Shown: piece by piece, positions 17,300-25,110 of the stretch
Numbering within the stretch: position 1 is the first letter of the stretch
Layout: every line of letters begins with the position of its first letter
Assembly: GCA_018902755.1 (NCBI GenBank)
Contig: JAHIQI010000046.1
Coordinates: 110,225-174,224 of the forward strand
Direction of reading: 5' to 3'
Length of the DNA: 64,000 nucleotides
DNA from: Pseudomonadota bacterium
GTDB lineage: Bacteria > Desulfobacterota > Desulfarculia > Desulfarculales > Desulfarculaceae
The notes under the pieces: generated by a model
Databases searched by the model: none
What the model saw: only the letters and a program-made list of their open reading frames with translations
What the model was told of the DNA's origin: nothing
Position numbers and translations under genes: made by a program

Positions 17300-18103
17300 C
17301 TAGCGGATAACGCTCTTGGGCTTGTAATAGCCGCCCGCCACGCTGGTGCAGGGAGCCACCAGACAGCCCCGGCCCAACACGGTCCCCGGATTGGTCACGG
17401 AGTTGCAGCCGGTCTGAACGCCGTCGCCCAGGATGGCCCCGAACTTACGGCGGGCCACGTGGTACATGGAGTCGCCCGCCTTGAGGTGATAGGGCCGATC
17501 CACGATCTTCAGGTTGGCCAGCTTGGTGCCCGCGCCCAGGTTGACCTCGCGGCCCAGGATGGAGTCTCCCAAATAGGCGAAGTGGCCCGCCTTGGCCCCG
17601 TCCATCATGATGGAGTTCTTCATCTCCGTGGTGTGGCCCACCAGGCAGCCCACCCCCACCAGGCAGCCGCCGCGCAGATAGGCCCCTTGGCGCACCTCGC
17701 TGCCCGGCCCGATGTAGGTGGGGCCCTTGAGCAAAGCGCCGGGCTCCACCACCGCGCCCGGGGCGATATGCACCTGGTCGTCCAGGAAGACGGCCCCGGC
17801 GTAGACCACCGCCGCGTCGTCCACTTCCTGGTCGTTCAAAAAGACCCGCATCTCGCCCTTGGTGGGGTCGCCGCCCAACAGCTTGTAGTCGCAGTCGAAC
17901 ACCCGGCCCCGGTGCAGCACCACGGTGCGCGGCAAGACCTCGCCGCCCCCGCGCAGAAGAGCCCCGGTATGCCCGGCATAGTCAACCAGGTTGGCGGTGT
18001 AGGCCTTGATGCGGTCCAGGGCGTCCCAGACCAGGTCCACGCCCTTGAACAAGTCCTTGAAGGTGGCCCCTTCCAGGTCGAACAGGTCTGCCGGAGATAC
18101 CAT
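17300..18103 (-). CDS. Left-handed beta-helix (GlmU C-terminal-like) acyltransferase/sugar-nucleotide protein
   Basis: The 267-aa protein has a short N-terminal helical/beta region and then at least six hexapeptide turns (for example APGAVVEPGALLKGPTYIG and VGVGCLVGHTTEMKNSI). This is the GlmU C-terminal acetyltransferase fold without the nucleotidyltransferase domain. The HTTEMKNSI and YLGDSILG blocks match GlmU-like acyltransferases, which acetylate an amino sugar phosphate. GGGAGAAAG precedes the ATG. It lies 9 bp after hisF and 3 bp before the mannosyltransferase gene. Whether it acetylates GlcN-1-P or another sugar cannot be decided. Confidence 0.78.
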   Translation of the reverse strand: MVSPADLFDLEGATFKDLFKGVDLVWDALDRIKAYTANLVDYAGHTGALLRGGGEVLPRTVVLHRGRVFDCDYKLLGGDPTKGEMRVFLNDQEVDDAAVVYAGAVFLDDQVHIAPGAVVEPGALLKGPTYIGPGSEVRQGAYLRGGCLVGVGCLVGHTTEMKNSIMMDGAKAGHFAYLGDSILGREVNLGAGTKLANLKIVDRPYHLKAGDSMYHVARRKFGAILGDGVQTGCNSVTNPGTVLGRGCLVAPCTSVAGGYYKPKSVIR

Positions 18104-18112
18104 GCTTTCTCC

Positions 18113-18892
18113 CTACCAGTATTTGCGGACCCTGATGCCCCGTTCGGACAGGTAGTCCTTTATTTCTGCCACACTAAAGTGACCATAGTGTGTCATGGAG
18201 GCGATAAGAGCTGCGTCGGCCTTGCCCCCGGTGAGCACGTCGGCCAGGTGCTGGGGCTCGCCCGCCCCGCCCGAGGCGATCACCGGGATGGAGACGTGGC
18301 TGCTGATCATGGCGGTCAGCTCCATCTCGTAGCCATGCTGGGTGCCGTCGGCGTCAATGCTGTTGAGGCATATCTCGCCCGCGCCCAGGCGCTCGGCCTC
18401 CTGGGCCCACCACAGGGCGTCGATGCCCATGTGCTTGCGCCCGCCGTGGATGACCATCTCGTAGCCGCTGGGGATCTGCTCGCTCCCCGGCACCTTGAGC
18501 ACGTCCATGCCCAGGACCACGCACTGGGCCCCGAACTGGCGGGACCCCTCGGCGATGATCTGGGGGTTGGTGACCGCTGAGGAGTTCACGCTGACTTTTT
18601 CGGCCCCGGCCAGGAGCACCGCGCGCATGTCCTCCACGGTGCGCAGGCCGCCGCCCACCGAGAAGGGAATGAAGATGCGCTCGGCCACCCGGCGCACCAC
18701 CTCCAGCATTATGTCCCGGGCCTCGTGGCTGGCGGTGATGTCGTAGAACACCAGCTCGTCGGCGCCCTCGCGGTAATAGAACTCGGCCATCTCCACCGGG
18801 TCGCCGATGTCCACGTTGCCCTTGAACTTGATGCCCTTGGTGAGCTTGCCGTCGCGCACGTCCAGGCAGGGGATTATCCGCTTAGAGAGCAT
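18113..18892 (-). CDS. hisF: HisF, imidazole glycerol phosphate synthase cyclase subunit
   Basis: The 259-aa (beta/alpha)8 barrel carries both catalytic Asp residues: one in IIPCLDV near residue 11 and one in VVLGMDVL near residue 130. With HisH it makes imidazole glycerol phosphate and AICAR in histidine synthesis. The KFKGNVDIGDP and ADELVFYDIT blocks are typical of Desulfobacterota HisF. Its ATG overlaps the hisH 3' end by 11 bp, with AAGGAGG upstream. Complete and of normal length. Confidence 0.95.
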   Translation of the reverse strand: MLSKRIIPCLDVRDGKLTKGIKFKGNVDIGDPVEMAEFYYREGADELVFYDITASHEARDIMLEVVRRVAERIFIPFSVGGGLRTVEDMRAVLLAGAEKVSVNSSAVTNPQIIAEGSRQFGAQCVVLGMDVLKVPGSEQIPSGYEMVIHGGRKHMGIDALWWAQEAERLGAGEICLNSIDADGTQHGYEMELTAMISSHVSIPVIASGGAGEPQHLADVLTGGKADAALIASMTHYGHFSVAEIKDYLSERGIRVRKYW

Positions 18893-19529
18893 CGCCGCCC
18901 TCCTTGCCGTCCCAAGCCAAGAAATTCTCGAGCAGCTTCAGGCCGGGCCGCCCCGACTTCTCGGGGTGGAACTGCACCGCCACCAGCGATCCCCGAGCCA
19001 CCGCCGAGGTGAAGGGGAAGCCGTAGTCGGTGGTCCCAGCCACCCACTGGCCGCTGGCCGGTTGCAGATAATAGGAGTGCACGAAATAAAACTCCGCCTC
19101 GTCGGGGATGCCCGCGAACACCGGGTGGCTTTTCTTCCAGTCCACCCCGTTCCAGCCCATGTGGGGCACCTTGAGGGGCTCTCCCGCCTGGTCGCGGTGC
19201 TCCACCGGGAAGCGCACCACCTTGCCGGGCATGAGGCCCAGGCAGTCGGTGAGGTCTTCCTCGCTGTAATCGAAGATGATCTGGGTGCCGAAGCAGATGC
19301 CCAGGAAGGGCTTGCCCTGGGCCACGGTGTCGGCCAGCACCCGGTCCAGGCCCAAACGGCGTAGGCTGGCCATGCCCGCCCCTGCCCGGCCCACGCCGGG
19401 CAGGATCACCCGCGAGGCCTGGGCGATGAACTCCGGGTCCCGGCTGATGGCGCAGTCCGCTCCCAGGGAGCGCAGGGCGCGCTCCACGCTGGTGAGGTTG
19501 CCCGCGTCATAGTCGATGATGGCGATCAA
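18882..19529 (-). CDS. hisH: HisH, imidazole glycerol phosphate synthase glutaminase subunit
   Basis: The 215-aa class I glutaminase has the nucleophile Cys in LGICFGTQ and the His-x-Glu in QFHPEKSG. It supplies ammonia to HisF. The start is TTG at 19529 with GGAGTG upstream. It heads a minus operon hisH-hisF-LbetaH-QTMAN-PNPOx; the linkage of a tRNA modification gene to histidine synthesis is unusual. Confidence 0.95.
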   Translation of the reverse strand: MIAIIDYDAGNLTSVERALRSLGADCAISRDPEFIAQASRVILPGVGRAGAGMASLRRLGLDRVLADTVAQGKPFLGICFGTQIIFDYSEEDLTDCLGLMPGKVVRFPVEHRDQAGEPLKVPHMGWNGVDWKKSHPVFAGIPDEAEFYFVHSYYLQPASGQWVAGTTDYGFPFTSAVARGSLVAVQFHPEKSGRPGLKLLENFLAWDGKEGGDAL

Positions 19530-19612
19530 GGTGACACTCCTTTGCTTAGCCTAAAAAACCTCGGCCTAAGCATATACCCTGGTCCGCGGAGTCGCCTCCC
19601 AGCCGGGGGCCG

Positions 19613-19646
19613 CCGGACCGCCCACCGGGGATGGCGGGCGGCCCGG
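19613..19646. terminator. Possible hairpin 3' of hbd
   Basis: A GC-rich hairpin (CCGGACCGCCCACC paired with GGCGGGCGGCCCGG, with G-T pairs) lies just beyond the hbd stop at 19658. There is no clear T-run, so termination is uncertain. Confidence 0.4.
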
Positions 19647-19657
19647 TGGTTCAAGGC

Positions 19658-20506
19658 CTAGTAGACGTAGAAGCCCCGGCTGGTCTTGCGGCCCAACCAG
19701 CCCTGGTCCACGTATTTGCGTAGCAGCGGGCAGGGGCGGTACTTGCTGTCGCCCAGCTCGCGGTGCAGAACCTCCATGATGGCCAGGCAGGTGTCCAGGC
19801 CGATGAGGTCGGCCAGGGCCAGCGGTCCCATGGGGTGGTTCATGCCCAGCTTCATGATGGTGTCGATGTCCTCGGGCTTGCCCACGCCGTGCATCACGCA
19901 GTACACCGCCTCGTTGATCATGGGCAGCAGGATGCGGTTGGCCACGAAGCCGGGGTAGTCGTTGGCCGGCACCGGGGTCTTGCCCATCTTCTGGGCCAGT
20001 TCCATGACCGTCTCGAAGGTCTCGTCGCTGGTGGCCAGGCCGCGGATCACCTCCACCAGCTTCATCATGGGCACCGGATTCATGAAGTGCATGCCGATGA
20101 CCAACTCGGGCCGCTTGGTCACGCCCGCGATCTTGGTGATGCTGATGGAGCTGGTGTTGCTGGCCAGGATCACGCTGTCCGGGCAGATGGCGTCCAACTG
20201 GCGGAAGATGTCCAGTTTCAGGTTCACGTTTTCGGTGGCCGCTTCCACCACGATGTCGGCGCCGGCCATGTCCTTGAGATCGGTGGTGGTCTTGATGCGC
20301 CCCAGGATGGCTTCCTGGTCCCCGGCGGTGATCTTTTCCTTTTTGACCAGGCGAGCCAGGCTGCCCGCGATGGTGCTCATGCCCCGCTGGCAGAACTCTT
20401 CCTTGATGTCGCTCATGATCACATTGAGGCCCGCGGCGGCCGCCACCTGGGCGATGCCGTTGCCCATCTGGCCGGAACCGATCACGCCGATAGTATTTAT
20501 TGCCAT
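19658..20506 (-). CDS. 3-hydroxyacyl-CoA (3-hydroxybutyryl-CoA) dehydrogenase
   Basis: The 282-aa protein has the NAD motif GVIGSGQMGNGIAQ at its start and the family's HFMNP (MHFMNPVPMMKLVEV) and GMNHPMGPLALADLIGLD blocks. It oxidises (S)-3-hydroxyacyl-CoA to 3-oxoacyl-CoA. The length equals that of stand-alone Hbd/PaaH, short-chain type. I chose ATG 20506 because the family begins M(A)I..IGVIG; the frame runs further upstream without coding sense. GAAAGGTG lies 6 bp before it. Confidence 0.92.
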   Translation of the reverse strand: MAINTIGVIGSGQMGNGIAQVAAAAGLNVIMSDIKEEFCQRGMSTIAGSLARLVKKEKITAGDQEAILGRIKTTTDLKDMAGADIVVEAATENVNLKLDIFRQLDAICPDSVILASNTSSISITKIAGVTKRPELVIGMHFMNPVPMMKLVEVIRGLATSDETFETVMELAQKMGKTPVPANDYPGFVANRILLPMINEAVYCVMHGVGKPEDIDTIMKLGMNHPMGPLALADLIGLDTCLAIMEVLHRELGDSKYRPCPLLRKYVDQGWLGRKTSRGFYVY

Positions 20507-20540
20507 TTCTCGCACCTTTCTTGTTGAACTTCCCGCCCGC

Positions 20541-21194
20541 CTAGGCGGAGGTTTCATCAAAACAGCCGGTAAACCAACCGCGGTAGTATATGGCGCTGGC
20601 CCAAACTCCGGCTAAAATGGATATCCACATCAGAATCTTGGCGCTTATCATCAGCCAGGGCCAACCGGCCCAGGCGGCTATGATCTGAAAGCCCAGGCCC
20701 CAGGCCAGGCCGAAGGTCTTGTACTTGCCCAGGCGGCTGGGCTTCACCCTGGGCGCGGGCCACAGGGCCTGGTGGCGCTTGCTCTGGCGCACCATGTGCA
20801 TCAGGGGGATGACCACGGCGTGGGCCTCCACCGCCAGGATGGCGGCCAGGGCCCAGCCGGAGAGCACGCCGTGGCACAGGAGCACCAGGGTGGCGCTCAG
20901 GGCCAGGATCTTGTCGCCCAGGGGGTCTAAAAAGGCCCCCAGCTTGGTGACTTGGCCCCGGCTGCGGGCCACCGCCCCGTCCAGGAGGTCGCTCATGCCC
21001 GCGGCCAGGCCCAGGATGATCACCCATCCCAGGTAGTCGCCGGACAGGCCCACCACCCCCATGGCCACGGCGCAGGCCAGGCGGAACAGGCTGATCTGGT
21101 TCGGGCTGACGCTGGCCGGGACCAGGGATACGATCCAGGCCCCTAAACCGCCGCTCTGGGCGGCCTGGTTGCCGCCGGTGGGAGTTGACTGCAA
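20541..21194 (-). CDS. CDP-alcohol phosphatidyltransferase family membrane protein
   Basis: The 217-aa membrane protein has the signature DLLDGAVARSRGQVTKLGAFLDPLGD, which gives DGxxARx8Gx3Dx3D. Such enzymes transfer a phospho-alcohol from CDP to form phospholipids (phosphatidylglycerol phosphate, cardiolipin or inositol phosphate types). The start is TTG at 21194 with GGGGGAG 8 bp upstream. It follows mnmG by about 110 bp. The head-group cannot be decided from sequence. Confidence 0.82.
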   Translation of the reverse strand: MQSTPTGGNQAAQSGGLGAWIVSLVPASVSPNQISLFRLACAVAMGVVGLSGDYLGWVIILGLAAGMSDLLDGAVARSRGQVTKLGAFLDPLGDKILALSATLVLLCHGVLSGWALAAILAVEAHAVVIPLMHMVRQSKRHQALWPAPRVKPSRLGKYKTFGLAWGLGFQIIAAWAGWPWLMISAKILMWISILAGVWASAIYYRGWFTGCFDETSA

Positions 21195-21304
21195 AGAAAC
21201 TCTCCCCCGCCTCTCCGGGAAGCGGAGCGCAGGACGTTAAGCCTTGCATTAATAGGTGTTTTTCAAGGCCGGACTATAGCGCAAGGCCAATAAGGGGGCA
21301 AGGA

Positions 21305-23200
21305 TTAATCCACTGCCGCCATAGCCCGGCGGTGCAGGGTGAGCTGCAACACGGCCAGGGCCGCCGGGGTAATCCCGCTGATGCGCGCCGCCTGGCCCAG
21401 GCTGGCCGGGCGCACCCGGCTGAGCTTTTCCTTGACCTCGTGGCTCAGGCCCTCGATGAGCTTATAGTCCAGATCAGGCGGCAGGGCCAGGGATTCCTTG
21501 GCCCTGAAACGCTCCACCTGCTCCTTCTCGCGCTTTTCGTAGCCCGCGTAGGCGGCCTTGATCCGCACCTGCTCGGCGGCGGCGGGCTCCAGAGAGGCCA
21601 AATCCTCCAGGGCCGGGTGCAGGGTGGCCACCTGGGCCAGGTCCATTCCGGGCCTGCGCAAAATCTCCGCCGCCGCGTGGGGACGGCGCAGGGGGGCGCT
21701 GCCCAGATCGGCCAGGCGGCCGTTGACCTCCACGGTGGGGTTCAGGCGCACCTGGTCCAACAGCTCCAGGGCATGCTCCACCTGGGCCCGCTTGGCGCTG
21801 AAGGCGGCCCAGCGCGCGTCGTCCACCAAGCCCAACTCCCGGCCCAGTGGGGTGAGGCGCAAATCGGCGTTGTCCTCGCGCAGGGTGAGGCGGAACTCGG
21901 CCCGTGAGGTGAACATGCGGTAGGGCTCCAGGGTGCCTTTGGTCACCAGATCGTCAATAAGCACGCCCAGATAGGCCTGGGAACGGTTCAGTATGACCGG
22001 CTCTTGGCCCTGGGCGGAGCGGGCGGCGTTTATGCCCGCCCAAAGGCCCTGGGCTCCGGCCTCCTCGTAGCCGCTGGTCCCGTTGATCTGCCCGGCCATG
22101 AACAGACCGGCCAGGTGCTTGGACTCCAGCCAGGGGGTCAGGTCGCGGGGGTCGGAGTAGTCGTACTCGATGGCGTAGCCCGGCCGCACGATGATCGCCC
22201 GCTGGCAACCGGGCAGGGTGCGCACCATGAGGTGCTGCACCTCGGCGGGCAGGCTGGTGGGGATGCCGTTGGGGTAGATCAGCGGCGAGTCCAGGCCCTG
22301 GGGCTCCAGGAAGACCTGGTGGCTGTCCTTGTCCGGGAAGCGAACCACCTTGTCCTCCAGGGAGGGGCAGTAGCGCGCCCCCACCCCGGTGATCACCCCG
22401 GCGTACATGGGGGCCTGGTCCAGGTTGGCGCGGATCAGCTCGTGGGTTGCCTCGGTGGTGTGGCTGAGCCAGCACACTCGCTGGGGCAGCACCGGGGCCT
22501 GGTTCAGGAAGCTGAACATGCGCGGGTTGTCGTCGCCAGGCTGCTGGGGCAGGCCACCCAGGTCCAGGCTTTTCATGTCCAGGCGGGGGGTGGTGCCGGT
22601 CTTGAGGCGGCCCAGGTTGAAGCCCAGGTCCTTGAGCTGCTGGGACAGGGCGTCGGCGGGCGGATCGCCCATGCGCCCGCCCCGGCTCTGGGTGAGGCCC
22701 ACGTGGATGACCCCGCGCAGGAAGGTGCCGGTGGTGAGGATCACCGCCTTGGCCGCTATCTCCCCTCCCCGGCCCGGCCTAATGCCCGCCACCCGGCCCT
22801 GCTTGACCACCAGGCCCTGAACCTCGTCGTCCAGGAGCCACAGGTTGGTCTGTTCGGCGCAGACCCGTGCCATGCGCCGGGGGTAGCGGTCGATGTCCAC
22901 CTGGGCCCGGCTGGACCACACCGCCGGCCCCTTGCCCTGGTTCAGCAGGCGAAACTGGATGCCCGTGGCGTCGGTGTTGAGGCCCATCTCCCCGCCCAGG
23001 GCGTCGATCTCCTTGACCAGGTGCCCCTTGGCCAGGCCGCCCACGGCAGGGTTGCAGCTGAGGGCCGCGATGTGCTCCAGGTTGATGGTGGCCAAGAGGC
23101 ACTTGGCCCCCAGGCGGGCGGCGGACAGGGCCGCCTCGCACCCGGCGTGGCCCGCGCCCACCACCACCACGTCGAAGCTGTCTGGGAAGTTCGCGCTCAA
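21305..23200 (-). CDS. mnmG: MnmG (GidA), tRNA U34 carboxymethylaminomethylation enzyme
   Basis: The 631-aa FAD enzyme has the dinucleotide motif VVGAGHAGCEAALSAARLG at residues 11-29, the YCPSLEDKVVRF..K..HQVFLEP block and a C-terminal GidA-associated domain (VKEKLSRVRPASLGQAARISG). With MnmE it installs cmnm5 on U34 of several tRNAs. The TTG start overlaps the upstream flavin-reductase stop by 4 bp (TTGA), showing translational coupling. Normal length and complete. mnmE is not in the window. Confidence 0.95.
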   Translation of the reverse strand: MSANFPDSFDVVVVGAGHAGCEAALSAARLGAKCLLATINLEHIAALSCNPAVGGLAKGHLVKEIDALGGEMGLNTDATGIQFRLLNQGKGPAVWSSRAQVDIDRYPRRMARVCAEQTNLWLLDDEVQGLVVKQGRVAGIRPGRGGEIAAKAVILTTGTFLRGVIHVGLTQSRGGRMGDPPADALSQQLKDLGFNLGRLKTGTTPRLDMKSLDLGGLPQQPGDDNPRMFSFLNQAPVLPQRVCWLSHTTEATHELIRANLDQAPMYAGVITGVGARYCPSLEDKVVRFPDKDSHQVFLEPQGLDSPLIYPNGIPTSLPAEVQHLMVRTLPGCQRAIIVRPGYAIEYDYSDPRDLTPWLESKHLAGLFMAGQINGTSGYEEAGAQGLWAGINAARSAQGQEPVILNRSQAYLGVLIDDLVTKGTLEPYRMFTSRAEFRLTLREDNADLRLTPLGRELGLVDDARWAAFSAKRAQVEHALELLDQVRLNPTVEVNGRLADLGSAPLRRPHAAAEILRRPGMDLAQVATLHPALEDLASLEPAAAEQVRIKAAYAGYEKREKEQVERFRAKESLALPPDLDYKLIEGLSHEVKEKLSRVRPASLGQAARISGITPAALAVLQLTLHRRAMAAVD

Positions 23201-23688
23201 CTGAGCCCCAGATAGGCGTGGTCGAACTCATCGGTGCCCAGCACCGCGCCGCCACGCCACAAGGCCCCGGAGGGGCGCACCAGGAGCAACTCGTGGTCGC
23301 CGGGGGTGCTGCTGTCCAGAATGCGGCAGCCGATGGCCCCAGGCCCCTGGGCCAGCACCGGCAGGCCAAGGGGGCCTTCCACGAATTTGATGCCGTCCCA
23401 GCGCTGCTCAGGCGGGCGGCCCAGGGCGGCGGCCAAATCCAGGTCGCCCGAGGGCATCAGGTTCAGGGCGAACTCGCCCTGGGCCAGGATTTCGGGCAGC
23501 ATGCCCCGGTTGTGGCGCACCGCCACCTGGATCAGGGGCGGGTCGCCGCTGACCTGGCTGACCCAGGAGACCAGCATGCCTCGGGGCTGGTCCAGGCTCC
23601 CGGTGCTGAGGAAATACAGGCCGTAGACCAGGCCGCCCAGGGCGGCGGCCATCTCCGGGGTCAGGGTTCCGAGTTTGGCGGGGTTCAT
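23197..23688 (-). CDS. Flavin reductase-like (FMN-binding split barrel) protein
   Basis: The 163-aa protein has the flavin-reductase pattern: an N-terminal GLVYGLYFLST, then GMLVSWVSQVSGDPPLIQVAVR, and a C-terminal LDSSTPGDHELLLVRPSGA. The family reduces or binds FMN. A start at ATG 23688 is fixed by AAAGGAAG and by the 4-bp ATGA overlap with the upstream ElyC-like gene. It is coupled to mnmG downstream. The electron donor is unknown. Confidence 0.8.
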   Translation of the reverse strand: MNPAKLGTLTPEMAAALGGLVYGLYFLSTGSLDQPRGMLVSWVSQVSGDPPLIQVAVRHNRGMLPEILAQGEFALNLMPSGDLDLAAALGRPPEQRWDGIKFVEGPLGLPVLAQGPGAIGCRILDSSTPGDHELLLVRPSGALWRGGAVLGTDEFDHAYLGLS

Positions 23689-24488
23689 GATGTCTCTTCC
23701 TTTGGGGCTCCGCCCAGGTCCTGTTTGAATCGTTGCCACATCAGGCCCAGATATTCGTGAACCGCATGTTCACAGTTTTGCAGCGCGCCGGCCGAGGGCA
23801 AAAAGGAGAACAGGCCCAGGCGAAAATCCTTGCTGCGAAAGTCGCAAGGCGCGGCCACCGGGGCCAACCCGTACTCCTGGAACCAGGCCATGGAGCGGGG
23901 CATGTGGATGGCCGAGGTGACCAGGGCGAAGGGTCTGCCGTCCAGCCTTTGCTTGAGCAGCTTGGCCTGGTCCTCAGTGTCCCAGGAGGCGTTTTCCGAG
24001 ACTATCGCCTCCCTGGGCACGCCCAACTCCAGGGCCAGGGCGATCATGGCCTGGCCCTGCTTCGCGTCAGTATCGATGTTGCCCCCCGAAAGCACCAACT
24101 TGCTTCCGGGAATTTTTTGCCACAGCCGCACCCCCTCCAGCAGACGCTTGAGGGAGGACGAATCCAGGCGGTCGGCCGCCGTGAGATTCCCTTGGCCAAC
24201 GCCTCCGGCCAGCACAACAATATCCCTCACTCCCTTGGCGCTCAAGGCGGCGGGCGTGGCGTAGTTCCAGTTGCGCGCCTCCAGGGAGTACACCAGCCCC
24301 TGGCCGGTGATGGGCATGGACATGACCAGCAGCCACAGCCCGGCGATGACCATGAGCAGCGGGCCCGTGCGCTTGGCCGGACGCCGCCACCACAGCAAGG
24401 CCCCCACCAGCCACAACACCAGCACCTGCCCCAAGGGCAGCACCAGGCGGCTGATAAATTTTTTGACCATGAAGCCTAAAAAGGCCAT
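23685..24488 (-). CDS. ElyC/YdcF family (DUF218) membrane protein
   Basis: This 267-aa protein has two N-terminal membrane segments and a DUF218 domain (RDIVVLAGGVGQGN, LSGGNIDTDAKQGQAM, VTSAIHMPRSMAWF). E. coli ElyC acts in cell-envelope and undecaprenyl-phosphate metabolism. The opening (KKFISRLVLPLG...WWRRPAKRTG) resembles ElyC (MLFTLKKVIGNMLLPLP). The start could be 24488 or the internal ATG at 24470; neither has a strong ribosome site. It heads a coupled unit with the flavin reductase and mnmG. Confidence 0.8.
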   Translation of the reverse strand: MAFLGFMVKKFISRLVLPLGQVLVLWLVGALLWWRRPAKRTGPLLMVIAGLWLLVMSMPITGQGLVYSLEARNWNYATPAALSAKGVRDIVVLAGGVGQGNLTAADRLDSSSLKRLLEGVRLWQKIPGSKLVLSGGNIDTDAKQGQAMIALALELGVPREAIVSENASWDTEDQAKLLKQRLDGRPFALVTSAIHMPRSMAWFQEYGLAPVAAPCDFRSKDFRLGLFSFLPSAGALQNCEHAVHEYLGLMWQRFKQDLGGAPKEETS

Positions 24489-24630
24489 ATGCGCGTCCCG
24501 CCCAGGAGGTTTGGTTGCCTCCAATTATGCCAGGCCCGGAAGCCGGGGGAAAGCAACCGGCCCGAGAGAGGGGAAGGTTTTACTCCAGCGGCTGGGTTAT
24601 AATTATCGCTAATCACCTATCGGAGGAACC

Positions 24631-24990
24631 ATGGACAAGCCCGAGCTCATCAAAAACATTGAATTTGCCCAACCTTTGGAGCTTGACGGCCTGGTGGAGT
24701 ACCAGCAGGGCCAGGTGGTCAGCCGCACCCTGGCCCAGAACAACTTCCTGAGCCTGACCCTGTTCGCCTTTGACACCGGCGAGGGCATCAGCGCCCACAC
24801 CGTATCCGCCGACGCCCTGGTGCAGGTCATCGACGGCGAGGCCGAGGTCACCATCGACGGCCAGGTGATGAACGTGGCCGCCGGTCAGGTGGTGGCCATG
24901 CCCGCGGGCAAGCCTCACGCCCTCACCGCCAAGCAGCGCTTCAAGATGATGCTGACCGTGGTGCGCGCTCCTCAAACGGTTAGCCTCTAA
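24631..24990 (+). CDS. Cupin-domain protein
   Basis: The 119-aa single cupin has FDTGEGISAHTVSADALVQV and VVAMPAGKPHALTA, the two cupin motifs with metal-binding His residues. Such proteins bind small molecules or metals, or act as isomerases or dioxygenases. GGAGG precedes the ATG; a TATAAT lies at 24598-24603. It is monocistronic and ends one base before structured repeat copy 2. Confidence 0.82.
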   Translation: MDKPELIKNIEFAQPLELDGLVEYQQGQVVSRTLAQNNFLSLTLFAFDTGEGISAHTVSADALVQVIDGEAEVTIDGQVMNVAAGQVVAMPAGKPHALTAKQRFKMMLTVVRAPQTVSL

Positions 24991-25110
24991 CGGCACAGCC
25001 AGGCGACGGCAGACAAGGCTTCGGCAAGCGAAAGCCGGAGGCGTAGCAAAAGCTACGTGGAGGCTTGAGCGAAGCCGATAACGCAGTATGCCGGTGTCTG
25101 GCTGCGCCGC
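24991..25110. repeat. Structured intergenic repeat, copy 2 of 4
   Basis: It begins CGGCACAGCCAG right after the cupin stop and ends GTCTGGCTGCGCCGC at the convergent ldhH stop. A central hairpin CGTAGC-AAAA-GCTACG sits at 25042-25057. It fills the convergent gap exactly. Confidence 0.8.

Noticed and set aside
24991..25110. CRISPR or protein-coding reading of the structured repeat
   Set aside because: Only single copies occur per site, no spacer array exists, and the copies have no shared reading frame.
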